From assembly GCF_900090315.1 (NCBI RefSeq), contig NZ_FMHZ01000002.1, forward strand, positions 620,001 through 684,000: DNA of 64,000 nucleotides, given 5' to 3'. The notes beneath the pieces are model-generated. The model saw nothing but the letters and a program-made list of their open reading frames with translations, was not told the DNA's origin and did not search any database. Source of the stretch: Micromonospora citrea. Its GTDB lineage: Bacteria; Actinomycetota; Actinomycetes; Mycobacteriales; Micromonosporaceae. Made by a program: the position numbers and the translations under genes. The stretch's first letter is position 1; each line of letters starts with the position of its first letter. Below are positions 1 to 7,838 of this stretch, piece by piece.

Positions 1-333
1 CCCACCACCGCCGTGCTGTCCCTGCGCGGCGAGACCGACATCGTGCTGGAGTCGACCACGCCCACCCCGGCGCCGGCGGAGGTGAACCTGGCGGTCATCG
101 CCCAGCGGGTGGGCCTGTCCGTGCCCACCCTGCTGCGGCTGCGCGAGGTGCGTACGGCGGTCGGCGACGAGCCGCTGACCAGCCGGGAGGTCGCCGACCA
201 GCTCCGGGTGCAGCAACGCACCGCGCGGCGCATGCTGCACCGCCTGGAGCTGGCCGGCCTGGCCGAGCGGACCGGCAACCTCGCCTCCGGCACCAGTGGC
301 CGCCCGCTGACCCTCTACCGCCTGACCCTCTGA
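1..333 (+). CDS. Winged-helix DNA-binding protein, C-terminal part
   Basis: The reading frame is open from base 1, so the gene begins upstream of the window and only about 110 C-terminal residues are present. The visible part ends in a winged-helix module: a segment rich in Leu/Arg, then LTSREVADQLRVQQRTARRM (helix-turn-helix with recognition helix) and a wing-like tail with GTSGRPLTLYRL. This looks like a transcriptional regulator, but its effector domain lies outside the window and the family cannot be named. It converges on the sugar operon that ends at 470, so it is not co-transcribed with it. Confidence 0.6.
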   Translation, partial: PTTAVLSLRGETDIVLESTTPTPAPAEVNLAVIAQRVGLSVPTLLRLREVRTAVGDEPLTSREVADQLRVQQRTARRMLHRLELAGLAERTGNLASGTSGRPLTLYRLTL

Positions 334-390
334 CAGTGATGGTGTGGGAGCGGGTCACCCGGCCCGGCTCCCCCGCCCCGTTCGTCGCGA

Positions 391-450
391 CGATCAGAAG
401 TTGTTGCCGACGACCTCGGCGTGTCGCGACAACAACCTCATGATCAACGA
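391..450. repeat. Imperfect palindrome between convergent genes, REP-like
   Basis: Arms beginning GATCA and sharing GTTGTTG face each other (gatcagaagttgttgccg on the left; the right arm read in reverse is gatcatgaggttgttgtcg) around a GC-rich loop. It lies between two convergent genes, so it may act as a bidirectional terminator. From memory, similar GATCATGA..GTTGTTG palindromes recur between genes in Micromonosporaceae, which would make it an interspersed repeat; that recollection cannot be checked here. Confidence 0.5.
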
Positions 451-469
451 GCGTCGGCCGGGTGGTTGG

Positions 470-1525
470 TCAGGACAGCCAGGTGTCGAGGTGGGCGGCG
501 ACGAAGTCGTCGTCGCGCAGGTGCGGGTACGCCCGGTGCACCCGGTCGAGCTCGGCCAACTGTCCCGGGGAGAGCTCCTCGGCCGGGTCCAGGCACCAGC
601 GGCCGGCCAGCAGGCCCTGCCGGCGCAGCACCTCGTGGATGCCGGGGATGCAGCCGTGGTAGCCGTTGGCGGCGTCGAAGATGGCGGCGTTGGCGTCGGT
701 CAGGTGCCCGTCGAGGGTGAGCAGCCGCCGCAGCGCCGCGTCGTCGCCGGCCCGGGCCCGGTGGGCCTCGTCGAGCAGCGTCACGGCGGTGTTCGCCCAG
801 ACCGCCCACTGGCCGAGCAGCCCGCCGACGAACTCGACCTCGACGTCGCGGCCGTCGACGACGACCCGGTGCGGCGCCACCAGGTCGGCGAGGATGTGGT
901 CGTCGTTGCCGGTGTAGAGGGCCAGGTCGCCGTTGCGGCCGGCCGCGCAGACGCCGTGCAGCACGTCGAGCGTGCGGTAGCGGTCGAAGGGCGCCACCTT
1001 GATCCCGACCACCGATTCGAGGGCGGCCAGCCGGGCCCAGAAACCCCGGGACAGCTCCCGGCCGCCGACGGCCGGCTGGAGGTAGAAGCCGATCACCGGC
1101 AGCACCTCGCCGACCGCGCGGGCGCGCTCGACGAGGGCGTCCTCGTCCAGCGGCGCGTACGGCGACAGCAGCACCATGTGGTAGCCGAGCGACGCGGCCA
1201 GTTCCGCCTCGGCGACGGCCTGGGCGGTGTCCCCGCAGGCGCCGGCGACAAGCACGGCGTCCGAGCCGGCGGCCGTCTCGGCGGCCAACTCCAGCACCGG
1301 GGCGAGCAGGCCGACCTTCGGGTCGTGGATGGCGAACTGGGTGGTGTGCACCCCGACGGCGATGCCGCCCGCGCCCGAGGCCAGGTAGTAGCGGGTCAGC
1401 GCGCGCTGCCGGCGCTCGTCGAGGCGGCGGTCGGCGGTCAGCGCGAGCGGATGCGCGGGGATGACGCAGCCGCGCCGGAACCGGGCCAGGGCCGAGGTCT
1501 GTCGGGTGCTCGATGCGGTCAACAC
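470..1525 (-). CDS. DHDPS/NAL-family aldolase or dehydratase
   Basis: A 351-residue TIM-barrel protein of the dihydrodipicolinate synthase / N-acetylneuraminate lyase family, whose members use a Schiff-base lysine for aldol or dehydration chemistry on 2-keto acids. The lysine is visible in VVGIKVAPFDRYRT (about K176), with the partner tyrosine in IGFYLQP (about Y148). It is somewhat longer than the usual 290-310 residues. The GTG start has AGGAG six bases upstream. It is the last gene of a leftward sugar operon, eight bases after the SDR-like gene. That context argues for a sugar-acid aldolase/dehydratase, not lysine synthesis, but the substrate is unknown. Confidence 0.85.
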   Translation of the reverse strand: MLTASSTRQTSALARFRRGCVIPAHPLALTADRRLDERRQRALTRYYLASGAGGIAVGVHTTQFAIHDPKVGLLAPVLELAAETAAGSDAVLVAGACGDTAQAVAEAELAASLGYHMVLLSPYAPLDEDALVERARAVGEVLPVIGFYLQPAVGGRELSRGFWARLAALESVVGIKVAPFDRYRTLDVLHGVCAAGRNGDLALYTGNDDHILADLVAPHRVVVDGRDVEVEFVGGLLGQWAVWANTAVTLLDEAHRARAGDDAALRRLLTLDGHLTDANAAIFDAANGYHGCIPGIHEVLRRQGLLAGRWCLDPAEELSPGQLAELDRVHRAYPHLRDDDFVAAHLDTWLS

Positions 1526-1533
1526 GGTCTCTC

Positions 1534-2550
1534 CTAGAAGTTGCCGTCGCGGCGCTGGAAACCGGTCGGCTTGCCGAGCAGGGGTTGGCCGGCGGCGACC
1601 CAGTCCGCCGTCAGGTCGATCAGTTCGGCGACCGGCACGTCGGGGTAGCCGAAGAGCCGGTGGCAGAGCTGGGCGTTGGACAGCAGCGCGGTCGGCGCCT
1701 CGGTACCGGTGAAGGCCGGCTCACGGCCCAGGCGGGCGGCGAGCGCGGTGGCGGCCTGCCGGACCGACACCAGCTCCGGCCCGGTCAGGTTCAACACGAA
1801 CGGCGGTGTCCGCGTGTGGTGCAGGGCCCGCAGGGTGACCTCGTTGGCGTAGCCCTGCCAGACGATGTTGGCGTGGCCCATCATGAGGTCCACGGCCTCG
1901 CCGGCGTGCACGGCGCGGGCGATGTCGACGAGGACGCCGTAGCGCATCTCGACGGCGTAGTTGAGTCGGATCAGGGCCAGCGGGGTCTCGTCGCGCAGCG
2001 CGAAGTGGGTGAGGATGCGCTCGCGGCCCAGGCAGGACATGGCGTACTCGCCGACCGGCTGGACCGGGGTCTGCTCGACGCAGCCGCCGGAGGCCACCGG
2101 GACCAGCGGGTAGACGTTGCCGGTGCTCAGCGCCACCAGGCGGGAGCCGGCGAAGCGCTGCGCGACCCGGCCGGGCAGGTAGGTGTTGGTGGCCCAGGTG
2201 GCGTGCTCGCGGCCGGAGGTGCCGAACTTGGCCCCGACCAGGAAGACCACGTTCGCCGCGTCGGGCAGCGCGGCCAGGGCGGCGTCGTCGGTGACGTCGG
2301 CCTCGACCACCACAGCGCCCTCGCCGCGCAGCGCGTCGGCCAGCCCCGCCTCGGAGAAGCGGGACACCGCGACGACCCGGGCGCCGGTGCCCGCCGCCGC
2401 GACGCCCCGCAGCGCCAGCCGGACCAGGCTGGGCCCCAGCTTGCCGCCCGCCCCGAGGATCAGGATGTCGCCGTCGAGCTTGCGCAGGTCGTCCACCAGG
2501 ACGTCCCGCGGGCGCGAGAGCCGCTCCTCCAGTTCCGCCACCGTACGCAT
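1534..2550 (-). CDS. NAD-dependent epimerase/dehydratase-like (atypical SDR)
   Basis: A 338-residue extended short-chain dehydrogenase. The N-terminal Rossmann motif is ILGAGGKLGPSL, followed by an acidic beta-strand motif (VVEADVTDD) and the STGNVYP segment that carries the catalytic Ser/Thr region. Where classical members have YxxxK, this one reads EYAMSCLGRE, so the tyrosine is kept but the lysine is replaced by cysteine. It sits in a sugar-catabolic operon between a Gfo/Idh oxidoreductase and the aldolase. Likely it acts on a sugar or sugar acid, but the reaction may not be ordinary epimerisation. The ATG at 2550 follows a GGAAGGGGTGT stretch. Confidence 0.8.
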   Translation of the reverse strand: MRTVAELEERLSRPRDVLVDDLRKLDGDILILGAGGKLGPSLVRLALRGVAAAGTGARVVAVSRFSEAGLADALRGEGAVVVEADVTDDAALAALPDAANVVFLVGAKFGTSGREHATWATNTYLPGRVAQRFAGSRLVALSTGNVYPLVPVASGGCVEQTPVQPVGEYAMSCLGRERILTHFALRDETPLALIRLNYAVEMRYGVLVDIARAVHAGEAVDLMMGHANIVWQGYANEVTLRALHHTRTPPFVLNLTGPELVSVRQAATALAARLGREPAFTGTEAPTALLSNAQLCHRLFGYPDVPVAELIDLTADWVAAGQPLLGKPTGFQRRDGNF

Positions 2551-2645
2551 GCCAGCCACACCCCTTCCGAAGTAACGGTCATGACCGTAACTTCCGGCTG
2601 AAGGGGCGTCAAGGCACCCGGCGCGCCGATCGGGCCGGCGGGAGG

Positions 2646-3527
2646 TCAGGCCACGGCGCGCGCCGAGGCGAGGACGTCCAGAACGGCGCGGGTCTGCGCC
2701 CACGGCACCGGACTCGGCCCACCCCGGACCATGCCGACGAACGCGTCGATGGTCGCCCGGTAGCCCAGCTCGTCGGCCCCGCCGCGCAGCACCACCCGGC
2801 GCTCCCCGGCGGCGGTGTGCACAGTGACCTCGTAGGCCTCGCCGTCGCTGACCCCGAGCACCTCCACCGTGCCGGGCACCCCGTCGGCCCACTGCACGGC
2901 CAGCAGCCCGGTGTCCTCCGAGCGCAGCCCCCGGTGCCGGCGCACGGCACCGGCGGCCCCGACCAGGCGCACCGCCGGCCCGAGCAGCGCGACCAGCAGC
3001 TCCACCCCGTGCAGGCCCATCATCACCAGGGTGCCGCCGCCGATTGCCGGGTCGTCCTGCCACGGGTTGTAGCCGGTGGCCCAGAGCCCGACGTCGTGCC
3101 GCACCGTGGCGCGTACCGACAGCACCTCCTCGCGCGGCACGTCGAACGCGACGAACTCCGGGGCGAAGCGCAGCACCGACGAGGTGAGCACCAGCTCGGG
3201 CGCCCGCGCCACGACGGGCTCCAGCCGGTCGAGCTGCGCCGCGGTGGCGGCGGCCGGCTTGTTGACGAAACAGGGCAGCCCGCGCTCCAGCACCCGGGCC
3301 AGCGCGTCCGGCACGTCCGACGTGGGGACGGTGAGCACCACGCCGTCCGGGCCGGTCGCCAGCAGCGCGGCCAGGTCCGGCGCCACGACCGCGTCCGGCT
3401 GCTCGGCCCGGAACCGCGCCAGCCGCTGCGGATCGGGCTCCCACACCACCAGCTCCGCGTCGTCGCGCAGGGTGCGGGCGTCGGTGTAGGGGTGACTGGT
3501 GGCCAGTCCGGCGAGGGCGATGCGCAT
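2646..3527 (-). CDS. Gfo/Idh/MocA-family oxidoreductase, short form
   Basis: A 293-residue NAD(P)-dependent sugar or polyol dehydrogenase-like protein. The N-terminal nucleotide-binding strand MRIALAGLATSHPYT departs from the usual GxGxxG. The active-site motif appears as FVNKPAA where most members have EKP. The C-terminal alpha/beta sheet domain has a metal- or substrate-side segment with GTLVMMGLHGVELL, matching the position of the family's DxxxH. It is shorter than typical members (330-390). It lies third from last in the leftward operon, 55 bases after the 2-hydroxyacid dehydrogenase, so a role in oxidising the imported sugar is likely. Confidence 0.8.
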   Translation of the reverse strand: MRIALAGLATSHPYTDARTLRDDAELVVWEPDPQRLARFRAEQPDAVVAPDLAALLATGPDGVVLTVPTSDVPDALARVLERGLPCFVNKPAAATAAQLDRLEPVVARAPELVLTSSVLRFAPEFVAFDVPREEVLSVRATVRHDVGLWATGYNPWQDDPAIGGGTLVMMGLHGVELLVALLGPAVRLVGAAGAVRRHRGLRSEDTGLLAVQWADGVPGTVEVLGVSDGEAYEVTVHTAAGERRVVLRGGADELGYRATIDAFVGMVRGGPSPVPWAQTRAVLDVLASARAVA

Positions 3528-3582
3528 GAGCGCAGAGGCTACTCATCCGCCCTCGGCCCGCGCCAGGGCAGGTCAGGCCCGT

Positions 3583-4587
3583 TCAGCCGGTGCGGTCGAG
3601 GTCCGCCGGGCGCACCTCGTGGCGCAGCGGCAGCCCGCGCAGGAACCGGTCGACCTCGGCGACGACGATGTCGGCGGCGCGCCGCCGCGAGCCGACCGTT
3701 CCCGCCGCCTCGTGCGGGGTCAGCAGCACGTTCGGCAGCCGCCGCAACGGATGGTCGACCGGCAGCGGCTCGGCGTCGAACACGTCCAGCGCGGCGTCGA
3801 TCCGCCCCGTGCGCAGCGCGGCGAGCAGCGCGGCCTCGTCCACCAGCGCCGAGCGGGCGGTGTTGACCAGCAGCGCGCCGTCGGGCAGCAGGGCCAGCTC
3901 GCGCGCGCCGATCATCCCGACGGTCTCCGGCAGCACCGGCGCGTGCAGGGACACCACGAGGCTGCGGCCGAGCAGGTCGGCCAGGTCGGCCCGCTCGACG
4001 CCGAGCGTCGCCGCCTCCGCGTCGGAGAGGTACGGGTCGGCCACCAGCACCCGCGCGCCGAGCGCCCGGACCAGGCCGAGGTAGCACCGGCCGGTCCGGG
4101 ACGCGCCGACCACCCCGACCGTCGCGCCGCGCAGCTCCCGCCGGGGCGGTGCGGCCTTCGCGGTCGCCCAGTCGACCCCGGTGCGCAACGCATGGTCGAA
4201 GCGGTGCAGCCCGTGCAGCAGGGCGAGGGTGAGCGCGAGCGCCTGTTCCCCCACCGCGTACGCCATCGCCTCGCCGGCCTGGGTGACGCGGACGCCCCGG
4301 GCGAAGCTGTCGGCGGTGACGAACGGTTTCACGCTGGCCCCGGTGTGCGCGAGCAGCCGCAGCCGGGGCGCGGCGGCGAGCACCGCCGACGTCAGCGGGG
4401 CGCAGCCCCAGCCGGTGACGACGACGTCGGCGTCGGCGAGCAGTCCGGCGAGCACGGTCTCGTCGCCGACGTCGTCGCCGGCGTCGGGCAGCCGCACCTC
4501 CCCCAGCCGGCGCAGCGCCGCCCACGCGTCGGCGTCGAAGAACAGCTCGCGGACCTCGGGCGACGCCGCCACCGCGATGACGCTCAC
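3583..4587 (-). CDS. D-2-hydroxyacid dehydrogenase family protein
   Basis: A 334-residue member of the phosphoglycerate-dehydrogenase-like family, which reduces 2-keto acids or oxidises D-2-hydroxyacids with NAD(P). Visible are GVVGASRTGR (nucleotide loop, with S-R in place of the second Gly pair), the active-site arginine in LVNTARSALVD, the acidic residue in ALDVFDAEPLP and the catalytic histidine in LLTPHEAAG. The GTG start overlaps the upstream permease stop as GTGA, indicating translational coupling. In this operon it probably handles a 2-keto or 2-hydroxy sugar acid intermediate. Confidence 0.85.
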   Translation of the reverse strand: MSVIAVAASPEVRELFFDADAWAALRRLGEVRLPDAGDDVGDETVLAGLLADADVVVTGWGCAPLTSAVLAAAPRLRLLAHTGASVKPFVTADSFARGVRVTQAGEAMAYAVGEQALALTLALLHGLHRFDHALRTGVDWATAKAAPPRRELRGATVGVVGASRTGRCYLGLVRALGARVLVADPYLSDAEAATLGVERADLADLLGRSLVVSLHAPVLPETVGMIGARELALLPDGALLVNTARSALVDEAALLAALRTGRIDAALDVFDAEPLPVDHPLRRLPNVLLTPHEAAGTVGSRRRAADIVVAEVDRFLRGLPLRHEVRPADLDRTG

Positions 4588-5486
4588 CCCTTGATGCCCG
4601 TGGTGGAGACGCCCTCCTGGAAGTAGCGCTGCCCGATCAGGTACGCCATGAAGATCGGCACGAACGCCACCACCGACCCGGCGAGCAGCATGTTCAACGC
4701 GACGTTCTCCTGCTGCAGCGAGGCGATGCCGGTGGTGAGGGTACGCATGTCGAGGCTCTGCCCCACGATGAGCGGCCAGAGGAAGTCGTTCCAGTGCCAC
4801 AGGAAGACGAACACGCCGAGCGTGGCGAGGATCGGCTTGATCAGCGGCAGCACGATCGAGACGTACACCCGCCACTCGGAGCAGCCGTCGAGGCGGGCGG
4901 CCTCGAACAGCGAGTCGGGCAGCGACGCGATGAACTGCCGCATCAGGAACACCGCCTGGGCGTTGGCCAGGGTCGGCACGATCATGCCCCAGTACGTGTC
5001 CACCCCGTTGAGCTCGCTGATGATGATGAAGGTCGGGATCATCGTGACGTGGTACGGCACCATCAGCATCGCCAGGAACGACCAGAACATCGTCTCCTTG
5101 CCCGGGAACCGCTTCTTGGCGAAGGCGTAGCCGGCCATCGAGGCGAACAGCAGCACGCCGACCACCGACACGACCGAGTAGACGACGGTGTTCCACATCC
5201 AGCGCAGCACGCTCTTGGCGCCGATGACCTGGTCGTACGCCTCGGTGGAGAACGGCCAGGGCAGCAGGCTGTCGGGGAACGTCACGGGCCCGGTCGGCTT
5301 GAACGACAGCACGACCATCGCGTAGAAGGGGAAGAGCGTGACCGCCGCGCCGACCAGCAGCAGCGCGGTGCGCCCGACCAGCCAACCCGGGCTGGCCCGG
5401 CCGGGCCGGTACGGCCGCCGGGAGCCCCTGGGCGGCACCGGCGGGGCGGGGGCGGCGGTGGCCGGCGGCGTGATCGTGTCCGTCAT
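4584..5486 (-). CDS. Carbohydrate ABC transporter permease (MalG type)
   Basis: A 300-residue inner-membrane permease of the CUT1 sugar importer class. It has an N-terminal Pro-rich cytosolic tail, about six membrane segments, and the EAA loop as SLFEAARLDGCSEWRVYVSI, which docks the ATPase. The C-terminus ends QRYFQEGVSTTGIKG, typical for MalG proteins. Its start overlaps the previous permease stop (ATGA) and its stop overlaps the next start (GTGA). No ATPase gene is present in this operon, so a shared MsiK-type ATPase encoded elsewhere is expected. Confidence 0.93.
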   Translation of the reverse strand: MTDTITPPATAAPAPPVPPRGSRRPYRPGRASPGWLVGRTALLLVGAAVTLFPFYAMVVLSFKPTGPVTFPDSLLPWPFSTEAYDQVIGAKSVLRWMWNTVVYSVVSVVGVLLFASMAGYAFAKKRFPGKETMFWSFLAMLMVPYHVTMIPTFIIISELNGVDTYWGMIVPTLANAQAVFLMRQFIASLPDSLFEAARLDGCSEWRVYVSIVLPLIKPILATLGVFVFLWHWNDFLWPLIVGQSLDMRTLTTGIASLQQENVALNMLLAGSVVAFVPIFMAYLIGQRYFQEGVSTTGIKG

Positions 5487-6385
5487 TCTTCCCTCCCGAG
5501 GGTCAGCCGCTGGATCAGCGCCACGACGATCGTCATGACGAACAGCGCGACCCCGATGGCGCTGGCGTAGCCCAGGTCGAAGTACTTGAAGCCCTGGTCG
5601 TAGAGGAGATATACGATGCTGTAGCTGGAGCGCACCGGGCCGCCGCCGGTCATCACGTAGATCATGTCGAAGACCTGGACCGACACGGTCGTCTCGATGA
5701 TGGCCACGAAGAACAGCGCGGGCCGCAGCTGGGGCAGCGTGACGTAGCGGAAGCGCTGCCAGGCGGAGGCGCCGTCGGTGAGCGCGGCCTCCTCCAGCTC
5801 CGCCGGGATGTCCTGGAGCCGGGCGAGCAGGATGAGCATGCCGTAGCCGAAGCGGGACCAGACCGAGACCAGCACCAGCGCCGGGACCACCAGCGCGCTG
5901 TCGGCGAGCCAGGAGCCGGCCGGCAGCCCGATCGCGCCCATCGCCCGCGACCACGGCCCGTCCTCGGCGAAGACCCAGGTGAAGACCACGCCGGCCAGGA
6001 CCAGGCTGGTCACCACCGGCAGGAAGAAGACGGACCGGAAGAGCTTCGCGCCGCGGAAGGCCCGCCGGGTCAGCAGGGCCATGCCGAGCGAGGCCAGCAT
6101 CGACAGCGGTACGGACAGCACGGTGAACAGGACCGTCACGCGCAGCGCCGACCAGAACGTGGGGTCGTCGACGAGCCGGCGGAAGTTCTCCAGCCCGACG
6201 AAGCCGGTCTCGCCGCCGATGGTGTAGTCGGTGAAGCCGAGGACCACCCCGGCGATCGCCGGCCCGAACCGGAACACGACGAAGAGCACCAGGAACGGCA
6301 GGACGAACAGCAGCGCCGTGCCGGCCTCGCGGGCGGAGGGGCGGCGCACGCGTACGCGCGGACGGCTCCCCGGTAGTGCAACCAT
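5483..6385 (-). CDS. Carbohydrate ABC transporter permease (MalF/UgpA type)
   Basis: A 300-residue integral membrane protein with about six transmembrane helices and the EAA loop ELEEAALTDGASAWQRFRYV. It pairs with the MalG-type permease encoded immediately downstream through a 4-base overlap. The ATG at 6385 is chosen because AAAGGG stands about seven bases upstream; an extension to 6430 would add a GC-rich tail without family support. It forms the channel of the first sugar importer together with the lipoprotein encoded at 6448-7689. Confidence 0.93.
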   Translation of the reverse strand: MVALPGSRPRVRVRRPSAREAGTALLFVLPFLVLFVVFRFGPAIAGVVLGFTDYTIGGETGFVGLENFRRLVDDPTFWSALRVTVLFTVLSVPLSMLASLGMALLTRRAFRGAKLFRSVFFLPVVTSLVLAGVVFTWVFAEDGPWSRAMGAIGLPAGSWLADSALVVPALVLVSVWSRFGYGMLILLARLQDIPAELEEAALTDGASAWQRFRYVTLPQLRPALFFVAIIETTVSVQVFDMIYVMTGGGPVRSSYSIVYLLYDQGFKYFDLGYASAIGVALFVMTIVVALIQRLTLGREE

Positions 6386-6447
6386 CTGACACCCTTTCCC
6401 GGCGGCGGCGGTGGGCGTCGAGGCGCCCACCGCCGACCGCGTCAGCG

Positions 6448-7689
6448 CTATCCGAGCAGCGGAGCGGCGGCCTTCGCCGCGTCGTCGAGCGCCTGCTCCA
6501 CGGACTTCTTGCCGAGCAGGGCGGCCTGGATCTCCGGGGAGAGCACGCCCTGGACGTCGCGCGCCTTCTCGTGCAGCGGGCCGACCGTGCTGGTGGACAC
6601 CTGCTTCTCCTGCTCACCGAGGACCGGGTCGCCGGCGTAGAGGGTGCCGGTGGACTTGCGCGGGGAGAAGAAGCCGGCGGCCAGGTCGTACTTCTTGGTC
6701 TGCTCGGCGTTGGTGGCGAAGGCGAGCCACTTGCCGGCGGCCTCCTTGTTCTTGGCGGTCTTCAGCATCGACAGCGAGCCGACGGTGCCGTAACCGATCT
6801 GTTTGGTGTCGGTGAAGTGCGGGACGACCTGGATGTTCTCCTTGCCCCAGAACTTCTCGACCTCCGCGACCGGCACGTGCCAGACGCAGCCGACCTTGTT
6901 CTGCGCGATCCGGGTCTGCTCGATCGGCGGGCCGGCGGTGATCAGCGACTTGTCGACGTGGCCGCCGTCGACGAGCTGCTTGAGGAAGTTCAGCGCCTTC
7001 TTCCCGGCGTCGCTGTTGAACGCGACCGACTTGCCGTCGGGGCTGAACACGTCGCCGCCGGCCTGCCAGAGCAGCGGGTAGAAGGTCTGGTTGAGGGTCT
7101 GCTTGGCGTCACCGGCGTACGCGGTGACGTCGTAGCCCTTGGCCTTGAACTTGGGGGCCAGGGCGAGCAGGTCGGTCCAGCTGGTGGGGTAGTTCGTCTC
7201 CCCGACCGCCGCGAAGACCTTCTTGTTGCAGATCGGCGTGGCGGCGCTGGTGAGGATCGGGGCGCCCATCATCTTGCCGTCGATGGAGACCGCCTGTACG
7301 ACGTTCTGGTGGTAGTCGCTCTTGGCCGCGTCGTCGAGGTACTTGTCGACGGGCTCGATGTTGCGGGCGTACTTGGGCAGCTGGTCGGGGATGAGGTAGA
7401 CGACGTCCGGCCCCTTGTTGCCCGCGATCGCGGTGGCGAGCGCCTGGTCGCGGTTGGCCCAGGGGAAGATCTCCGTCTTGACCTCGATATCGGGGTTCGC
7501 GGCCTGGAACGCCTTGATCGTCTCGTCCCAGTGCGCGCGGTGCTTCGCCTCGTCGACGATCACCGGATATGTCCACATCGTCACGGTTGCCTTGCCGGAG
7601 TCACCGGAGCCGGAACCGCCGCAGCCCGTGGCCGCGAGAGCGGCGACGAGCGCCACCGCCACGGCCGACAGGCTCTTCCGAACACGCAT
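6448..7689 (-). CDS. Sugar-binding lipoprotein of ABC importer (CUT1)
   Basis: A 413-residue extracellular solute-binding protein family 1 member. The N-terminus MRVRKSLSAVAVALVAALAA leads into TGCGGS, a lipobox with the lipidated cysteine. The mature protein has the KVTMWTYPV opening strand and the INGK-type SPDGKSVAFNS segment common in sugar-binding proteins. The ATG at 7689 is preceded by GGAAGG at the right distance, which favours it over 7713. It is the first gene of the leftward operon and sets the substrate of the whole cluster, but the sugar cannot be named from sequence. Confidence 0.92.
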   Translation of the reverse strand: MRVRKSLSAVAVALVAALAATGCGGSGSGDSGKATVTMWTYPVIVDEAKHRAHWDETIKAFQAANPDIEVKTEIFPWANRDQALATAIAGNKGPDVVYLIPDQLPKYARNIEPVDKYLDDAAKSDYHQNVVQAVSIDGKMMGAPILTSAATPICNKKVFAAVGETNYPTSWTDLLALAPKFKAKGYDVTAYAGDAKQTLNQTFYPLLWQAGGDVFSPDGKSVAFNSDAGKKALNFLKQLVDGGHVDKSLITAGPPIEQTRIAQNKVGCVWHVPVAEVEKFWGKENIQVVPHFTDTKQIGYGTVGSLSMLKTAKNKEAAGKWLAFATNAEQTKKYDLAAGFFSPRKSTGTLYAGDPVLGEQEKQVSTSTVGPLHEKARDVQGVLSPEIQAALLGKKSVEQALDDAAKAAAPLLG

Positions 7690-7838
7690 CTCGCATCCTT
7701 CCGGGGGAGTCATGTTCGCAGTACATTAACTTACGGTCCGGGCCGATACTAGAGCCCGCAAGTACCGAGGTCACATCGTTACTGATCGTGCAAATGCCTG
7801 GACGGATCGATCCAGATCCGTAATAGCGAAGGATCCCG
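7690..7838. promoter_or_regulatory. Divergent promoter region with palindrome
   Basis: This 149-base gap separates the leftward sugar operon from the rightward Gfo/Idh gene and must hold both promoters. It is A/T-richer than the genes. An inverted repeat, ACGGATC (7802-7808) facing GATCCGT (7815-7821), overlaps the smaller palindrome GGATCGATCC (7804-7813) and lies just before the rightward start, a plausible operator position. No regulator gene is adjacent, so the factor is unknown. Confidence 0.45.

Noticed and set aside
470..1525. Sialic acid lyase (NanA) supplying the NanE operon
   Set aside because: The protein is of the same superfamily, but it lies 40 kb away in a different operon and shows no specific NanA motif that I can point to.
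344..1537. Long rightward open frame opposite the aldolase gene
   Set aside because: It is the GC-driven antisense shadow of a well-supported family protein; its translation is low-complexity Gly/Arg/Val.
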